Shown: in pieces, positions 26,232-34,821 of the stretch | Layout of the letters: the number at the start of each line of letters is the position of its first letter | Numbering within the stretch: position 1 is the stretch's first letter | Assembly: GCF_958445495.1 (NCBI RefSeq) | Contig: NZ_CAUCSQ010000007.1 | Location: forward strand, 1 to 64,000 | Reading direction: 5' to 3' | DNA length: 64,000 nt | Origin: an uncultured Bacteroides sp. | Lineage (GTDB): Bacteria > Bacteroidota > Bacteroidia > Bacteroidales > Bacteroidaceae | Program-made: the position numbers and the translations under genes | Notes under the pieces: generated by a model | What the model saw: the letters and a program-made list of their open reading frames with translations, nothing else | Told to the model about the DNA's origin: nothing | Databases searched by the model: none

Positions 26232-28700
26232 TTATTTTCCGGTCAACACATATTCATGTCCTGCCTGGGTGGGCAGGTCGTATAAGTAAGTATCCGCGAT
26301 TTCCGCCTTATCCGGGCGCGTTTCCCCGTTAACCAACGGTTCGGGGACGGCGGGAACCGCATAAAGAGGATTCGGGTTCATGCCTTTGGCGGGTTTCAGC
26401 CTTTTCCCCTTCAATGGGGTGAGCGAACGCAGGCGGCAGTTTCCGCCTTTGCGGGATTTTACGACCAGGCGGCTCACTTTCCCGTCTTTCCAGCTCAAAT
26501 CGAGCTCGAACCCTCCGCGGGCAACGATTCCTTTGACGGAACCCTCTTTCCATACGGCGGGCAGTGCCGGCAACAGGTAAATGAAACCGTCATGGCTCTG
26601 CATCAGCATCTCGACGATTCCCGCCGTGCAGCCGAAGTTCCCGTCAATCTGGAAAGGCGGGTGCGCGTCGAACAGGTTCGGATAAGTCCCGCCTTTTTTC
26701 TTTTCGTTGCGTACGAGGGTCAGTTGGTCGGTTATCAGTTTGTAGGCGTGGTCTCCGTCGAGCAGCCGTGCCCAGAGGCACACTTTCCATCCCATGCTCC
26801 ATCCCGTGGATGGGTCGCCCCGGTGAATCAGGGACGTGCGCGCGGCGTCGAACAGTTCGGGCGTGCGGTAAGGGGAAATCTGGTTACTTGGGAATAGGCC
26901 GTACAGATGCGAGACGTGGCGGTGCGTATCGTCCGGATTGTCCCAGTCGAACATCCATTCCTGCAGTTGTCCCCAGCGGCCTACCTGCATGGGAGCCATT
27001 TCTTTGAGGCGTTGTTCCAGGCGGGCGGCGAATTCCTTGTCCGTGTCCAGAATCCGGGAAGCGGAGATGACGGATGTCCACAAGTCGAAAATCAGTTGGT
27101 TGTCCATCGTGCATCCGGCAGCCGTAGTCGCTTTCCCGTTGCTGCCCGAATGCACGTTTTCCGGCGAATTGCTCGGACAGACTACCAGCCAGCCGTGTAC
27201 GGGCTCTTTCACCATAATCTCGTCGAAGAAACGTCCCGCCTCCTTTAATATCGGGTAAACCTCCCGCAGGAACTCTTTATCCCCAGTGTACAGATAACGT
27301 TCCCAGAGATGGCGGCAAAGCCACGCCCCTCCGCTCGGCCACATGCCGGAAGGAGCCTTGTCCACCGCCCCTGTGATGCGCCATATATCCGTATTGTGGT
27401 GCAGCACCCATCCGTTGGCGCCGTACATGATTCCGGCCGTTTCCTTCCCTGTCTCGCTGACCTCCTTTATCAACCGGAAAAGAGGCTCGTTCAGTTCGCT
27501 CAGGTTCGTGACTTCCGAAGGCCAGTAATTCATTTCCAGATTGATGTTGCAGGTATATTTGCTGTCCCACGATGGGAACAGCTTGTCGTTCCAGATGCCC
27601 TGCAGGTTGGCGGGTTGCCCGCCCGGCTGGGAAGAACAGATGAGCAGGTAACGCCCGAACTGGAAATAAGTGGCGACCAGGTATGCGTCGCCGGTATTCT
27701 TGAAATTTTCGATGCGTTTGTCGGTCGGCACGTCTTTATACCGGTCTTCCCCCAAATCCAGGGAGACCCTGGTCAGATATTTCCGGTAGAAAGCCGTATG
27801 TTCTTTCCTGGCTTCTTCAAACGGGCGCGCCATTGCTTTAGCCAGGAATGCTTCGGCGCGTTCTTTCTGGTTGCCGGTGATATCCCGGTAATTGTTGAAG
27901 TTGGTGGCGATAGACACATAAAGGATTGCCTCGTCCGCTTTCTCGACGGAAAGAACTCCGTCGGTACATGAAATCCTGCCTCCGATGTTCTTGGCGCTCA
28001 GCTTTCCTTGGAATTCGACTTTCCCTTTCAGTCCCTCATGCAAGGAGGAGACTCCGGAAAGGGTCACGCGGTTCCCCTCTTCGGAAGCGACCGTCACGTC
28101 CTGGTGGGGAGAGGTGAGCTGGGCGTTGAACGTGATTTGTCCGGGACGGCTGGCAGTCAGCCGGACTATCACCGCCTGGTCGGTGAATGAGGTGATTGTC
28201 TCGCGCCGGTACTGCACGCCGTCCACTTCATAACGGACGATGGCACGTGCCGAATCCAGGCTCAGCTCCCGGTAATAACCGGAATAACGGGTGTGTCCGG
28301 GAAAAGCGATTCGCAAATCGCCGAACGTCTGGTAGGGCATGCCCGAATTCGTCTTCGCCATGACCTTTTCCGTAGCGAGGTCTTGCGCTTCCCGGTATTT
28401 CCCGGCAAATACGAGTTCCCGCACTTTCGGGATGTATTCCCGTGCGTCCGGGTTGGCGTTGTTGTTGGGACGCCCCGCCCAGATGGTTTCTTCGTTCAGT
28501 TGGATTTGTTCCGTACCCGGTGTCCCGTACACCATAGCCCCCAGGCGGCCGTTTCCCAAAGGCAGAGCCTCTGTCCACACCTGTGCGGGGCGGTCGTACC
28601 ACAGCTTGTATTCCTGTGCGGGTACATTCTCCCCCTGCGCATGAATACAGCCCGCAGATACCATTACAAACAGATATCCGATTAATCTTCTTTTATTCAT
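26232..28700 (-). CDS. GH95 alpha-L-galactosidase/fucosidase (BT1010-like), exported
   Basis: I chose ATG 28700 (822 aa), which begins the leader MNKRRLIGYLFVMVSAGCIHAQ; the frame is open to 28775. The leader holds a possible lipobox (SAGC). Family features: the N-terminal domain WYDRPAQVWTEALPLGNGRLGAMVYG with NEETIWAG, the barrel segments GGAWLCRHLWERY and STGWSMGWKVCLWARLLDGDHAY, and HPPFQIDGNFG with a conserved Asp686. GH95 members are fucosidases or L-galactosidases. In RG-II chain A the terminal sugar is L-galactose, and BT1010, as I recall, is the L-galactosidase. It is the first gene of the minus-strand operon, so removal of the chain A tip is encoded first. Confidence 0.88.
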   Translation of the reverse strand: MNKRRLIGYLFVMVSAGCIHAQGENVPAQEYKLWYDRPAQVWTEALPLGNGRLGAMVYGTPGTEQIQLNEETIWAGRPNNNANPDAREYIPKVRELVFAGKYREAQDLATEKVMAKTNSGMPYQTFGDLRIAFPGHTRYSGYYRELSLDSARAIVRYEVDGVQYRRETITSFTDQAVIVRLTASRPGQITFNAQLTSPHQDVTVASEEGNRVTLSGVSSLHEGLKGKVEFQGKLSAKNIGGRISCTDGVLSVEKADEAILYVSIATNFNNYRDITGNQKERAEAFLAKAMARPFEEARKEHTAFYRKYLTRVSLDLGEDRYKDVPTDKRIENFKNTGDAYLVATYFQFGRYLLICSSQPGGQPANLQGIWNDKLFPSWDSKYTCNINLEMNYWPSEVTNLSELNEPLFRLIKEVSETGKETAGIMYGANGWVLHHNTDIWRITGAVDKAPSGMWPSGGAWLCRHLWERYLYTGDKEFLREVYPILKEAGRFFDEIMVKEPVHGWLVVCPSNSPENVHSGSNGKATTAAGCTMDNQLIFDLWTSVISASRILDTDKEFAARLEQRLKEMAPMQVGRWGQLQEWMFDWDNPDDTHRHVSHLYGLFPSNQISPYRTPELFDAARTSLIHRGDPSTGWSMGWKVCLWARLLDGDHAYKLITDQLTLVRNEKKKGGTYPNLFDAHPPFQIDGNFGCTAGIVEMLMQSHDGFIYLLPALPAVWKEGSVKGIVARGGFELDLSWKDGKVSRLVVKSRKGGNCRLRSLTPLKGKRLKPAKGMNPNPLYAVPAVPEPLVNGETRPDKAEIADTYLYDLPTQAGHEYVLTGK

Positions 28701-28940
28701 CTTGTCCAAATTGCTTTTATACTTTTGTAAAAGGACGGTTGAAGGTGATTTTTGTACCCATTGTACGGCCGGCAAGAAACGGGGAATAATTAAAAGTTAT
28801 CGGGCATAAAAAAAACGAACTTCCATATCCGCCGGAAAAGGGCTTACTTTGTGCGTGCGAATCGGTACGCGCTGAAACGATACAGGCGGGCGCCCCTTGG
28901 CACGGATTCATTTGATTACTAACTAAACAGACAATCGGAT

Positions 28941-29972
28941 ATGTATAATTCAATCATTAAACCCTTGTTGTTCCGCATAGAGCCGGAAAAAGCGCACCGG
29001 ATACTTGTCGGCTGGCTGAAATTTTACCGTCACCTGCTTCCGGTACGGGCCTGCGTCCGGAGCTTCTGCAAAGTTCCTGAACCGTTCCGGTTCGGAGACC
29101 TCCGGTTCGGGAACCGAATCGGGCTGTCTGCCGGATTCGACAAGAATGCGGACGTTTTTGACGAGCTGGCGGATTTCGGGTTCGGCTTTCTGGAACTGGG
29201 TACGGTGACCCCCGACTGCCAGGCGGGAAATCCTTCGCCCCGCATTTTCAGGCTGGTGGAAGACGAATCGCTGATTTCGCGTACCGGTTTCAACAATTCA
29301 GGCGTAGACGCTGTTCTGGAACGCATCAGGAAGTATCGGAAACACTCCTACGTGCTGGGAGTGAATATCAACAGGAATCCTCATTCCGCAGGAGCACAGA
29401 TTACCAGAGATTTTGAGCTGGTCTTCACCCGTTTGTACGATTGGGTCGATTATTTTACTTTAAACTGGGGCAGCATAGAGCCGGAAGCCTTTGAGGAAGT
29501 GTTGGAGAGCCTGACGGATATCCGTCGGGCGGCGGACAGGAAACGCAGCATTTTCATCAAGCTGCCGGCAGATATCGAAGAAAAAACGCTGGATACGGTG
29601 ATTGCCCTTGCCCGCCGATATTCCATAGAAGGGTTTATCGCTACCGGACCCACGACGGAACGTACGGAGTTGCGCCGCACGGGAGCGGAACGGTTGGCGC
29701 AAATCGGCAGCGGCGGCGTCAGCGGACGGGGAATCGGCAAGAAATCCCTCAAAGCGGTACGTTACCTGTCCGAGCATGCCGGCAGCCGCTTTCTGATTAT
29801 CGGGGCGGGCGGGGTGATGACCGTCGAGGATGCCGCCGATATGATTTCACAGGGAGCGAATCTGGTGCAAATCTATTCGGCGTTCATCTATTCCGGCCCG
29901 TCCGTCGTCCGCAAAATGGGAAAGGAATTGAAAAAGAATGCCGTCCTGCCGGGAAGCCGGACGGGACGGTGA
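28941..29972 (+). CDS. Class 2 dihydroorotate dehydrogenase paralogue with altered active site
   Basis: The 343-aa product aligns by eye along its length with quinone-dependent PyrD: an N-terminal helical segment (KPLLFRIEPEKAHRILVGWL), GLSAGFDKNADV (~60), ELGTVTPDCQAGNPSPRIFRL, TGFNNSGVD, IKLPAD (~206) and GAGGVMTVEDAADMISQGANLVQIYSAFIY. However, the NxSSPNTPG loop holding the catalytic base Ser and orotate-binding Asn is replaced by YFTLNWGSIE (~171), and the Asn of ATNTT is replaced by Gly (ATGPTT). FMN binding is plausible but dihydroorotate oxidation is doubtful. It is divergent from GH95 and precedes the DUF2807 gene. An annotation as pyrD would be risky, so no symbol is given. Confidence 0.8.
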   Translation: MYNSIIKPLLFRIEPEKAHRILVGWLKFYRHLLPVRACVRSFCKVPEPFRFGDLRFGNRIGLSAGFDKNADVFDELADFGFGFLELGTVTPDCQAGNPSPRIFRLVEDESLISRTGFNNSGVDAVLERIRKYRKHSYVLGVNINRNPHSAGAQITRDFELVFTRLYDWVDYFTLNWGSIEPEAFEEVLESLTDIRRAADRKRSIFIKLPADIEEKTLDTVIALARRYSIEGFIATGPTTERTELRRTGAERLAQIGSGGVSGRGIGKKSLKAVRYLSEHAGSRFLIIGAGGVMTVEDAADMISQGANLVQIYSAFIYSGPSVVRKMGKELKKNAVLPGSRTGR

Positions 29973-30125
29973 CGGCCGCTGAAATAACAAATAATTTTAA
30001 AATTCACCGTGGGGCGGTCTTGTCCGGTGAACAAATCGCCGGTGAAATTGGTTGGGGAGAAGAGCGTTTGTGCCGTCACGGAAGTTTCCCGGTACAAATG
30101 TTTCTCATTTCAGGAATCGCTGTTT

Positions 30126-30156
30126 CTTGTAAATTGAAATTTATGAAGTATATTTG
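30126..30156 (+). promoter_or_regulatory. Bacteroides promoter of the DUF2807 gene
   Basis: A CTTG -33-like box at 30126-30129, a 19-bp spacer, and an exact -7 box TATATTTG at 30149-30156 lie 29 bp before ATG 30185. The fit to the Bacteroides sigma-ABfr consensus supports that start over the longer open frame beginning at 29969. Confidence 0.65.
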
Positions 30157-30184
30157 CCATCCGAATAATAAACAAAAAGGCATT

Positions 30185-30979
30185 ATGGAAAAATTAAAGG
30201 CCACATCTGTGTGGATTGTGTTTTTGTTCTTGTGCGTGGCGGGGATACGGGCGCAAAGTGTTACTCCCAGCAAGAAGTATGTCACAAAGGAAGTGAAGGA
30301 CATCGGTAATTTCAATGCTGTCAGCGTATTGGGCAGTACGGATGTGGAATATCGCCAGAGCGGAAGTTCCGGCAATTGCTCTGTCTCCGTTTACGGTTCG
30401 GACAACCTGGTGGATTTGACGGAAATAACAGTGGCGGACGGAGTGCTCCAGGTGAAAATGAAAAGTGGTGTCAGGATAAAGGGCGGCGAACGCAGGTTGA
30501 AAGTCATGGCATCCTCTCCGGCATTGAACCGGGTGGAAATCAAAGGCTCGGCGGACGTATCCCTGAAAGGCTCTCTCAAGGGGACTGATTTGCTGTTGAA
30601 TGTGAGAGGTTCGGGAGATATTGACGCAGACTGCCTGGAATATGAGGAACTCTCCGCCCGGATAAAAGGAAGCGGCGATATCAGCCTGAAAAATGTGAAA
30701 GCGGCGGACGTGGACGTAAATGTGAAAGGTTCCGGCGACGTAAGTATAAAAGGAAGCGCCCGGAATGCGGCGTTGGCAGTGAGCGGTTCCGGAGACATCG
30801 AGGCGGAAAAGCTGGTTGCCGCAAAAGTGACCGCTACCGTGGCGGGTTCGGGCGACATAAGCTGTTACGCTTCCGAACGGCTGGATGCGAAAGCCGGCGG
30901 TAGCGGAGACATCGAGTATAAGGGAAATCCGCCTGTCGTAAACAAGTCGGGCAGGGAAAAACAGATTTCCGGCAAATAA
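30185..30979 (+). CDS. DUF2807 (GIN-domain) exported beta-helix protein
   Basis: The 264-aa product starts at ATG 30185, chosen from the promoter at 30126-30156 and the signal peptide MEKLKATSVWIVFLFLCVAGIRAQ. The mature part is the repetitive head_GIN/auto-transporter adhesin head domain: evenly spaced GSGDI/V turns (VRGSGDIDAD, IKGSGDISL, VKGSGDVSI, VSGSGDIEA, VAGSGDISC, GGSGDIEY), predicting a right-handed parallel beta-helix. Family members are periplasmic or surface proteins of unknown function, some linked to envelope stress. There is no lipobox and no link to pectin. The long upstream frame from 29969 overlaps the PyrD-like stop and is probably non-coding. Confidence 0.85.
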   Translation: MEKLKATSVWIVFLFLCVAGIRAQSVTPSKKYVTKEVKDIGNFNAVSVLGSTDVEYRQSGSSGNCSVSVYGSDNLVDLTEITVADGVLQVKMKSGVRIKGGERRLKVMASSPALNRVEIKGSADVSLKGSLKGTDLLLNVRGSGDIDADCLEYEELSARIKGSGDISLKNVKAADVDVNVKGSGDVSIKGSARNAALAVSGSGDIEAEKLVAAKVTATVAGSGDISCYASERLDAKAGGSGDIEYKGNPPVVNKSGREKQISGK

Positions 30980-31067
30980 ATTTCGTATCAGGCAATGATT
31001 CCCGGACAGCATCTTCTCAGGGTGTTATCCGGGGATTGGATTTATTATAGAACAAACCCGAATAAAT

Positions 31068-32369
31068 ATGAAGACAAAAGAAATTCCGGTACTGCTCCTG
31101 ACCGGTTATCTGGGCAGTGGAAAAACAACTCTGGTAAACCATATCCTGTCTAATGAACGCGGCATTAAGTTTGCCGTCATAGTCAATGACATCGGCGAAG
31201 TCAATATTGACGCCGACCTCATCCAGAAAGGCGGTATTGTCGGCAAGAAAGACGAGAGCCTGGTCGCTCTTCAGAACGGTTGCATCTGCTGTACGCTGAA
31301 AATGGATTTGATAGAACAAATCTTTGATTTGATGAAGATGGAGCATTTTGACTATATCGTCATTGAAGCCAGCGGCATTTGCGAGCCGGAACCCATCGCA
31401 CAGACCATTTGTTCCATTCCCCGGATGGGAGGCGCCTATACGAAGTACGGCATTTGCCGTCTGGACAGCATCGTTACCGTTGTGGACGCCTTGCGTTTGC
31501 AGAGCGAGTTCGCCTGCGGCGACGACCTGGCCCGCAAGAATATCGGCGAGGAAGATATCGAGAACCTCATTATCCAGCAGATTGAGTTTTGCAACATCAT
31601 CCTGCTGAACAAGGCGGCGGAGGTGAAACCGGAAGAACTGGAACGTATCAAACGGATTGTCCGCACCTTGCAGCCCGGAGCCGAAATCATAGAATGCAAT
31701 TATGCCGATGTGGATTTGGACAAGATAATCCACACCGGAATGTTCAATTTCGAACGTGTCGCCACTTCCGCCGGATGGGTCCGCGGGATAGAGCGGCAGG
31801 TAACCGATGAGGAAGAGAAAGAAGCGAAGGCGCGTCACCTCCATGACGAAGACGAAAAAGACGGGCATAAGCATGAACACGGGCACGAGTGCGAACACCA
31901 CCGTGAACACGAGCACGAGCATAATCACGAGCATGAACATGAACACGAACATGAGCATGAACACCATCACCACCATCATCACCATGAAGGCGGAGAAGTG
32001 GAAGAATACGGCATCGGGACCTTCGTTTATTATCGCCGCCCGGCTTTTGACATTCATAAATTCGACCGGTTCGTCGCTACCAAATGGCCCCGCAACATCA
32101 TTCGCGCCAAAGGAGTCTGCTATTTCAGCCATAACCGCGACATGTCATACCTCTTCGAGCAGGCAGGCATGCAAAAGCAACTGAGGGAAGCCGGCCTGTG
32201 GTATGCTACGGCGCCCGAAGAAGATTTGGCGGAACTCATGCGGCAGGAACCGGGATTAATGAGAGACTGGGACGAGCAATACGGAGACCGCATGCAGAAA
32301 ATAGTTTTTATCGGACAACATTTGGATAAGGAACAACTGATTCGCGACCTCGACGAGTGTTTGGAATAA
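31068..32369 (+). CDS. COG0523/CobW-family GTPase with long His-rich metal-binding stretch
   Basis: The 433-aa cytoplasmic G3E GTPase has Walker A GYLGSGKTT (~14-22), the metal-binding GCICC motif (~72-76) and a C-terminal CobW_C domain (~325-430: FDIHKFDRFVATKWPRNIIRAKG). Between the domains, residues ~264-306 form a run of His-Glu dipeptides ending in eight consecutive His. Such stretches bind zinc or nickel in metallochaperones. The likely role is delivery or storage of Zn (or Ni/Co) driven by GTP. There is no nearby metal-dependent client or obvious Zur box, so its role is inferred from the family. The terminator downstream carries an IS-end insertion. Confidence 0.88.
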   Translation: MKTKEIPVLLLTGYLGSGKTTLVNHILSNERGIKFAVIVNDIGEVNIDADLIQKGGIVGKKDESLVALQNGCICCTLKMDLIEQIFDLMKMEHFDYIVIEASGICEPEPIAQTICSIPRMGGAYTKYGICRLDSIVTVVDALRLQSEFACGDDLARKNIGEEDIENLIIQQIEFCNIILLNKAAEVKPEELERIKRIVRTLQPGAEIIECNYADVDLDKIIHTGMFNFERVATSAGWVRGIERQVTDEEEKEAKARHLHDEDEKDGHKHEHGHECEHHREHEHEHNHEHEHEHEHEHEHHHHHHHHEGGEVEEYGIGTFVYYRRPAFDIHKFDRFVATKWPRNIIRAKGVCYFSHNRDMSYLFEQAGMQKQLREAGLWYATAPEEDLAELMRQEPGLMRDWDEQYGDRMQKIVFIGQHLDKEQLIRDLDECLE

Positions 32370-32460
32370 GGAGTTCCGGACAGGATATGCAAGAGAGCGC
32401 CGGGATTAAACCGGGCACTCGGAAAAGTTACGGAGTGTAACAACAGGTAAACGGAATAGA

Positions 32461-32550
32461 ACCGTATCATTACTCAAATGAAGTGCACCCCAAAAGTTTT
32501 GTGTCCAACTTTTGGGGTGCACTTCAAACGGAGTGTGATGCGGTTTTTTT
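32461..32550 (+). terminator. Terminator (element copy 2) with a 48-bp IS-end palindrome in its loop
   Basis: ACCGTATCATTACTC (from 32461) pairs imperfectly with GAGTGTGATGCGGT (32531-32544), followed by TTTTTTTT. Between them lies a 48-bp palindrome. The outer stem resembles the intact terminator at 17726-17768, so the palindrome looks inserted. The preceding ~60 bp are a diverged copy of the recurring intergenic element. Confidence 0.75.
32479..32526. mobile_element. Solo IS terminus or MITE-like 48-bp palindrome
   Basis: Two 20-bp perfect arms (TGAAGTGCACCCCAAAAGTT and complement) flank the loop TTGTGTCC. Read on the minus strand it matches the left end of the IS150-type element at 48919 almost base for base, including its own subterminal palindrome. 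It is flanked by AAA and AAC, so a 3-bp target duplication is possible but imperfect. It may be a leftover after IS deletion or a mobilised mini-element. Confidence 0.65.
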
Positions 32551-32965
32551 TATGGCTGACGGGGATATAGCCGACTCCCGGACTGGAAATTCATCTTCTC
32601 CGGAATGAAATTCCACACCCTCTTTTTGATATTCCGGAGTAATGAAAAGCAATCAGTATGTCAATTTTTTTATTTTATCGGACGGGCAGGGTGACACCCG
32701 GTCGGAAGAAAGTGTCTATTTAATGAACATAATTTACAATAATCTGTTTGTCAAAGAAGGATATAACTTTATGGACACGCTTTTGATTTTTGTGTAATAA
32801 GTGCTATTGTTGCTGCTTTTGATAAAAAACACCCATTGTTTTTGTTGAATATCACCTCTCTTGTGATTATTGAAAAGTTTATACTTGTACCGGATTTCAG
32901 AGCGTTAAATAATCATTTAACGTATCTTGTAAAAATGTAAATATTAATCAAATCCGATATTTAGT

Positions 32966-34723
32966 ATGACCAATTACCTCCTGAGTGTATTATTTAGTTT
33001 TCAGGCTTTACTTCCTTTAGAAGCTGAAGCCGTCCTGGCGGACAGTGAACAGGCTGTTGATGTAATTTTGTCCGATATGTCATTGCTGGGATATGCGGTT
33101 CCCGTAGAAAGTTTCAGTATTGGGCTGTTCATCTTTCTGTTCACTTATTTCTGGGCGGAATATGCCGGCCGTCTGCAATCCAGAGAAAAATTTAAAATCG
33201 CCATGAACATGCTTCATACGATAGATACGCCGTTGTCGTTGTTGCGCAACCAACTGGAAGACCTCAAAGACGTCAGCCTTCCCGAATCCGTTTCCCGAAA
33301 AGTAGAAGAAGCGTTGAGATATACCGAATGTATCATAGACTGCAACCGGAACGTCGTGACGCTCGACAGGGTTGACGATAAGCTGAACTCCAAGGCATCG
33401 ACGGTCCATCTGGAACTGTCTTCCTATATCAATTCCGTCGTCAACCAGTGTAAGGCGTACGCCAGTGCCCGCCGGATACGCCTGGCAGTCTGCCAGTGTC
33501 CGGAATGCGTGAGCTGCAAAATCAATGAGAATATAATGACTGCGGCGCTCCAGCATCTTCTGAACAGGATGATTCTGATTACCGATTCGGGATGTTCGAT
33601 ATCAATCGACATCATGCATGCCGCGGATTCCTGGAAACTGCGTATAAGCAATCACGGGGCGGCAGGGGAGAAGCCCGGAAAAAAGTTCCCGCTCATACCT
33701 GTCATGTTTCCCGTGTACGGTTACGGGAATTTATGGACCGTGCGGAAGATAATTCGTTTGCACGGCGGTAAAATCACCGGCCACCGGCATGGCAAAGCTG
33801 TCACCTTCCAGATTGCCATACCGGCGGACCGCCGTTGCGGAAACCGTTCGTGTCCCGTCAATAAACGGGCAGAGGCGTCAGCGGCGGAACACGCCGGCAA
33901 ATCCTTCCGGATTCGTAAAGGCGGGGAACAGCCGTCCGCAATGAAAGACGTTCCCCATCTCCTGCTGGTAATGGCGGACGAGCTGTTCAGCGGTTATCTG
34001 AAGAAATCCCTGTCGAGGTATTTCCGGATTTCAACTCTCGAAAATCCCGATTTGCTGTTAACCACCGTTATCCGCCAGAATCCCGATGCGGTTATCATTG
34101 ACGATACGGTGAACGGCATAAGCGGCGATTCGCTCTGTTTCCAAATCAAAGCCGATAAAGCGGCGGGAGATATGCCGACAGTTCTTCTGATAAGGTCCGC
34201 CGACAATGAAAGTTACCTGTCCCATCTTGGAAGCGGGGCAGACCGGCTGGAGTTGAGGACGGAAAGCATCTGCAAATTCAGGGCGGACATACGCATGCTT
34301 ATCGAAAACCACGCCTTCCTGAGAGAACGGATAAAAATATTCCTGTCAGACGCCATTTCCCCGGTGATACCGGTAAAGGAAGAAAATGAGAACGAAGGCC
34401 GGGCGTTTCTCGAAAAAGTCAATGAAATGCTGGAAACGAACCTCACGACCGACAAATACACGATACGGAAATTGAGTGCGGATGTCGGAATGAGCCGCAC
34501 TTCCTTTTACAGCAAAATGAGGGAAGTCACCGGGAAATCTCCGGAAGACTACATCTATTCGTTTAAAATGGACAAGGCGTTGAAACTGCTGGCTTCCCGG
34601 CAGTTCAGCATTTCCGAGATTGCAACCATGCTGGGATATTGCGACGCCAAGTATTTCGGGAAGAAATTCAAGGATTTCTACCGCGTATGTCCGACGGACT
34701 ACATCAAGAGCATCATCGGTTGA
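32966..34723 (+). CDS. Sensorless, degenerate HTCS-like AraC-family regulator
   Basis: The 585-aa product has one membrane segment near residues 48-66 (IGLFIFLFTYFWAEY) and no periplasmic sensor, unlike the ~1300-aa hybrid two-component regulators of Bacteroides loci. A kinase-like region follows. His84 is kept, but the usual H-E-x-R-TPL reads H84-T-I-D-TPL, and the ATP-binding glycine boxes are eroded (NHGAAGE, GYGNLW). The receiver-like domain (~328-445) keeps an Asp379/380 pair but lacks the acidic N-terminal pair, the Thr and the conserved Lys (ADRLEL). The C-terminal AraC DNA-binding domain (~485-585, LSADVGMSRTSFYSKM, ISEIATMLGY) looks intact. It lies 98 bp before the GH127 gene and probably controls the pectin genes by a non-phosphorelay route. 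Confidence 0.8.
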   Translation: MTNYLLSVLFSFQALLPLEAEAVLADSEQAVDVILSDMSLLGYAVPVESFSIGLFIFLFTYFWAEYAGRLQSREKFKIAMNMLHTIDTPLSLLRNQLEDLKDVSLPESVSRKVEEALRYTECIIDCNRNVVTLDRVDDKLNSKASTVHLELSSYINSVVNQCKAYASARRIRLAVCQCPECVSCKINENIMTAALQHLLNRMILITDSGCSISIDIMHAADSWKLRISNHGAAGEKPGKKFPLIPVMFPVYGYGNLWTVRKIIRLHGGKITGHRHGKAVTFQIAIPADRRCGNRSCPVNKRAEASAAEHAGKSFRIRKGGEQPSAMKDVPHLLLVMADELFSGYLKKSLSRYFRISTLENPDLLLTTVIRQNPDAVIIDDTVNGISGDSLCFQIKADKAAGDMPTVLLIRSADNESYLSHLGSGADRLELRTESICKFRADIRMLIENHAFLRERIKIFLSDAISPVIPVKEENENEGRAFLEKVNEMLETNLTTDKYTIRKLSADVGMSRTSFYSKMREVTGKSPEDYIYSFKMDKALKLLASRQFSISEIATMLGYCDAKYFGKKFKDFYRVCPTDYIKSIIG

Positions 34724-34821
34724 AGTAGCCGGAATGCTCTTGCCGGGCTTTATTGAGTACAAAATACGGATAATCACGTCTTTTCATAAAGATATCGTGT
34801 AATTTAAAATTATCCATATTA

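Noticed and set aside
28717..28724. -7 box TACTTTTG as the promoter of the PyrD-like gene
   Set aside because: It matches the consensus but lies 217 bp from the start codon and has no -33 box at the right spacing.
29969..30184. N-terminal extension of the DUF2807 protein
   Set aside because: A promoter at 30126-30156 and a signal peptide beginning at 30185 show that the longer frame is not the true start.
31017..32132. Apparent membrane protein on the minus strand with long Met/Val/Phe runs
   Set aside because: The hydrophobic run is the reverse complement of the His-Glu tract of the COG0523 GTPase.
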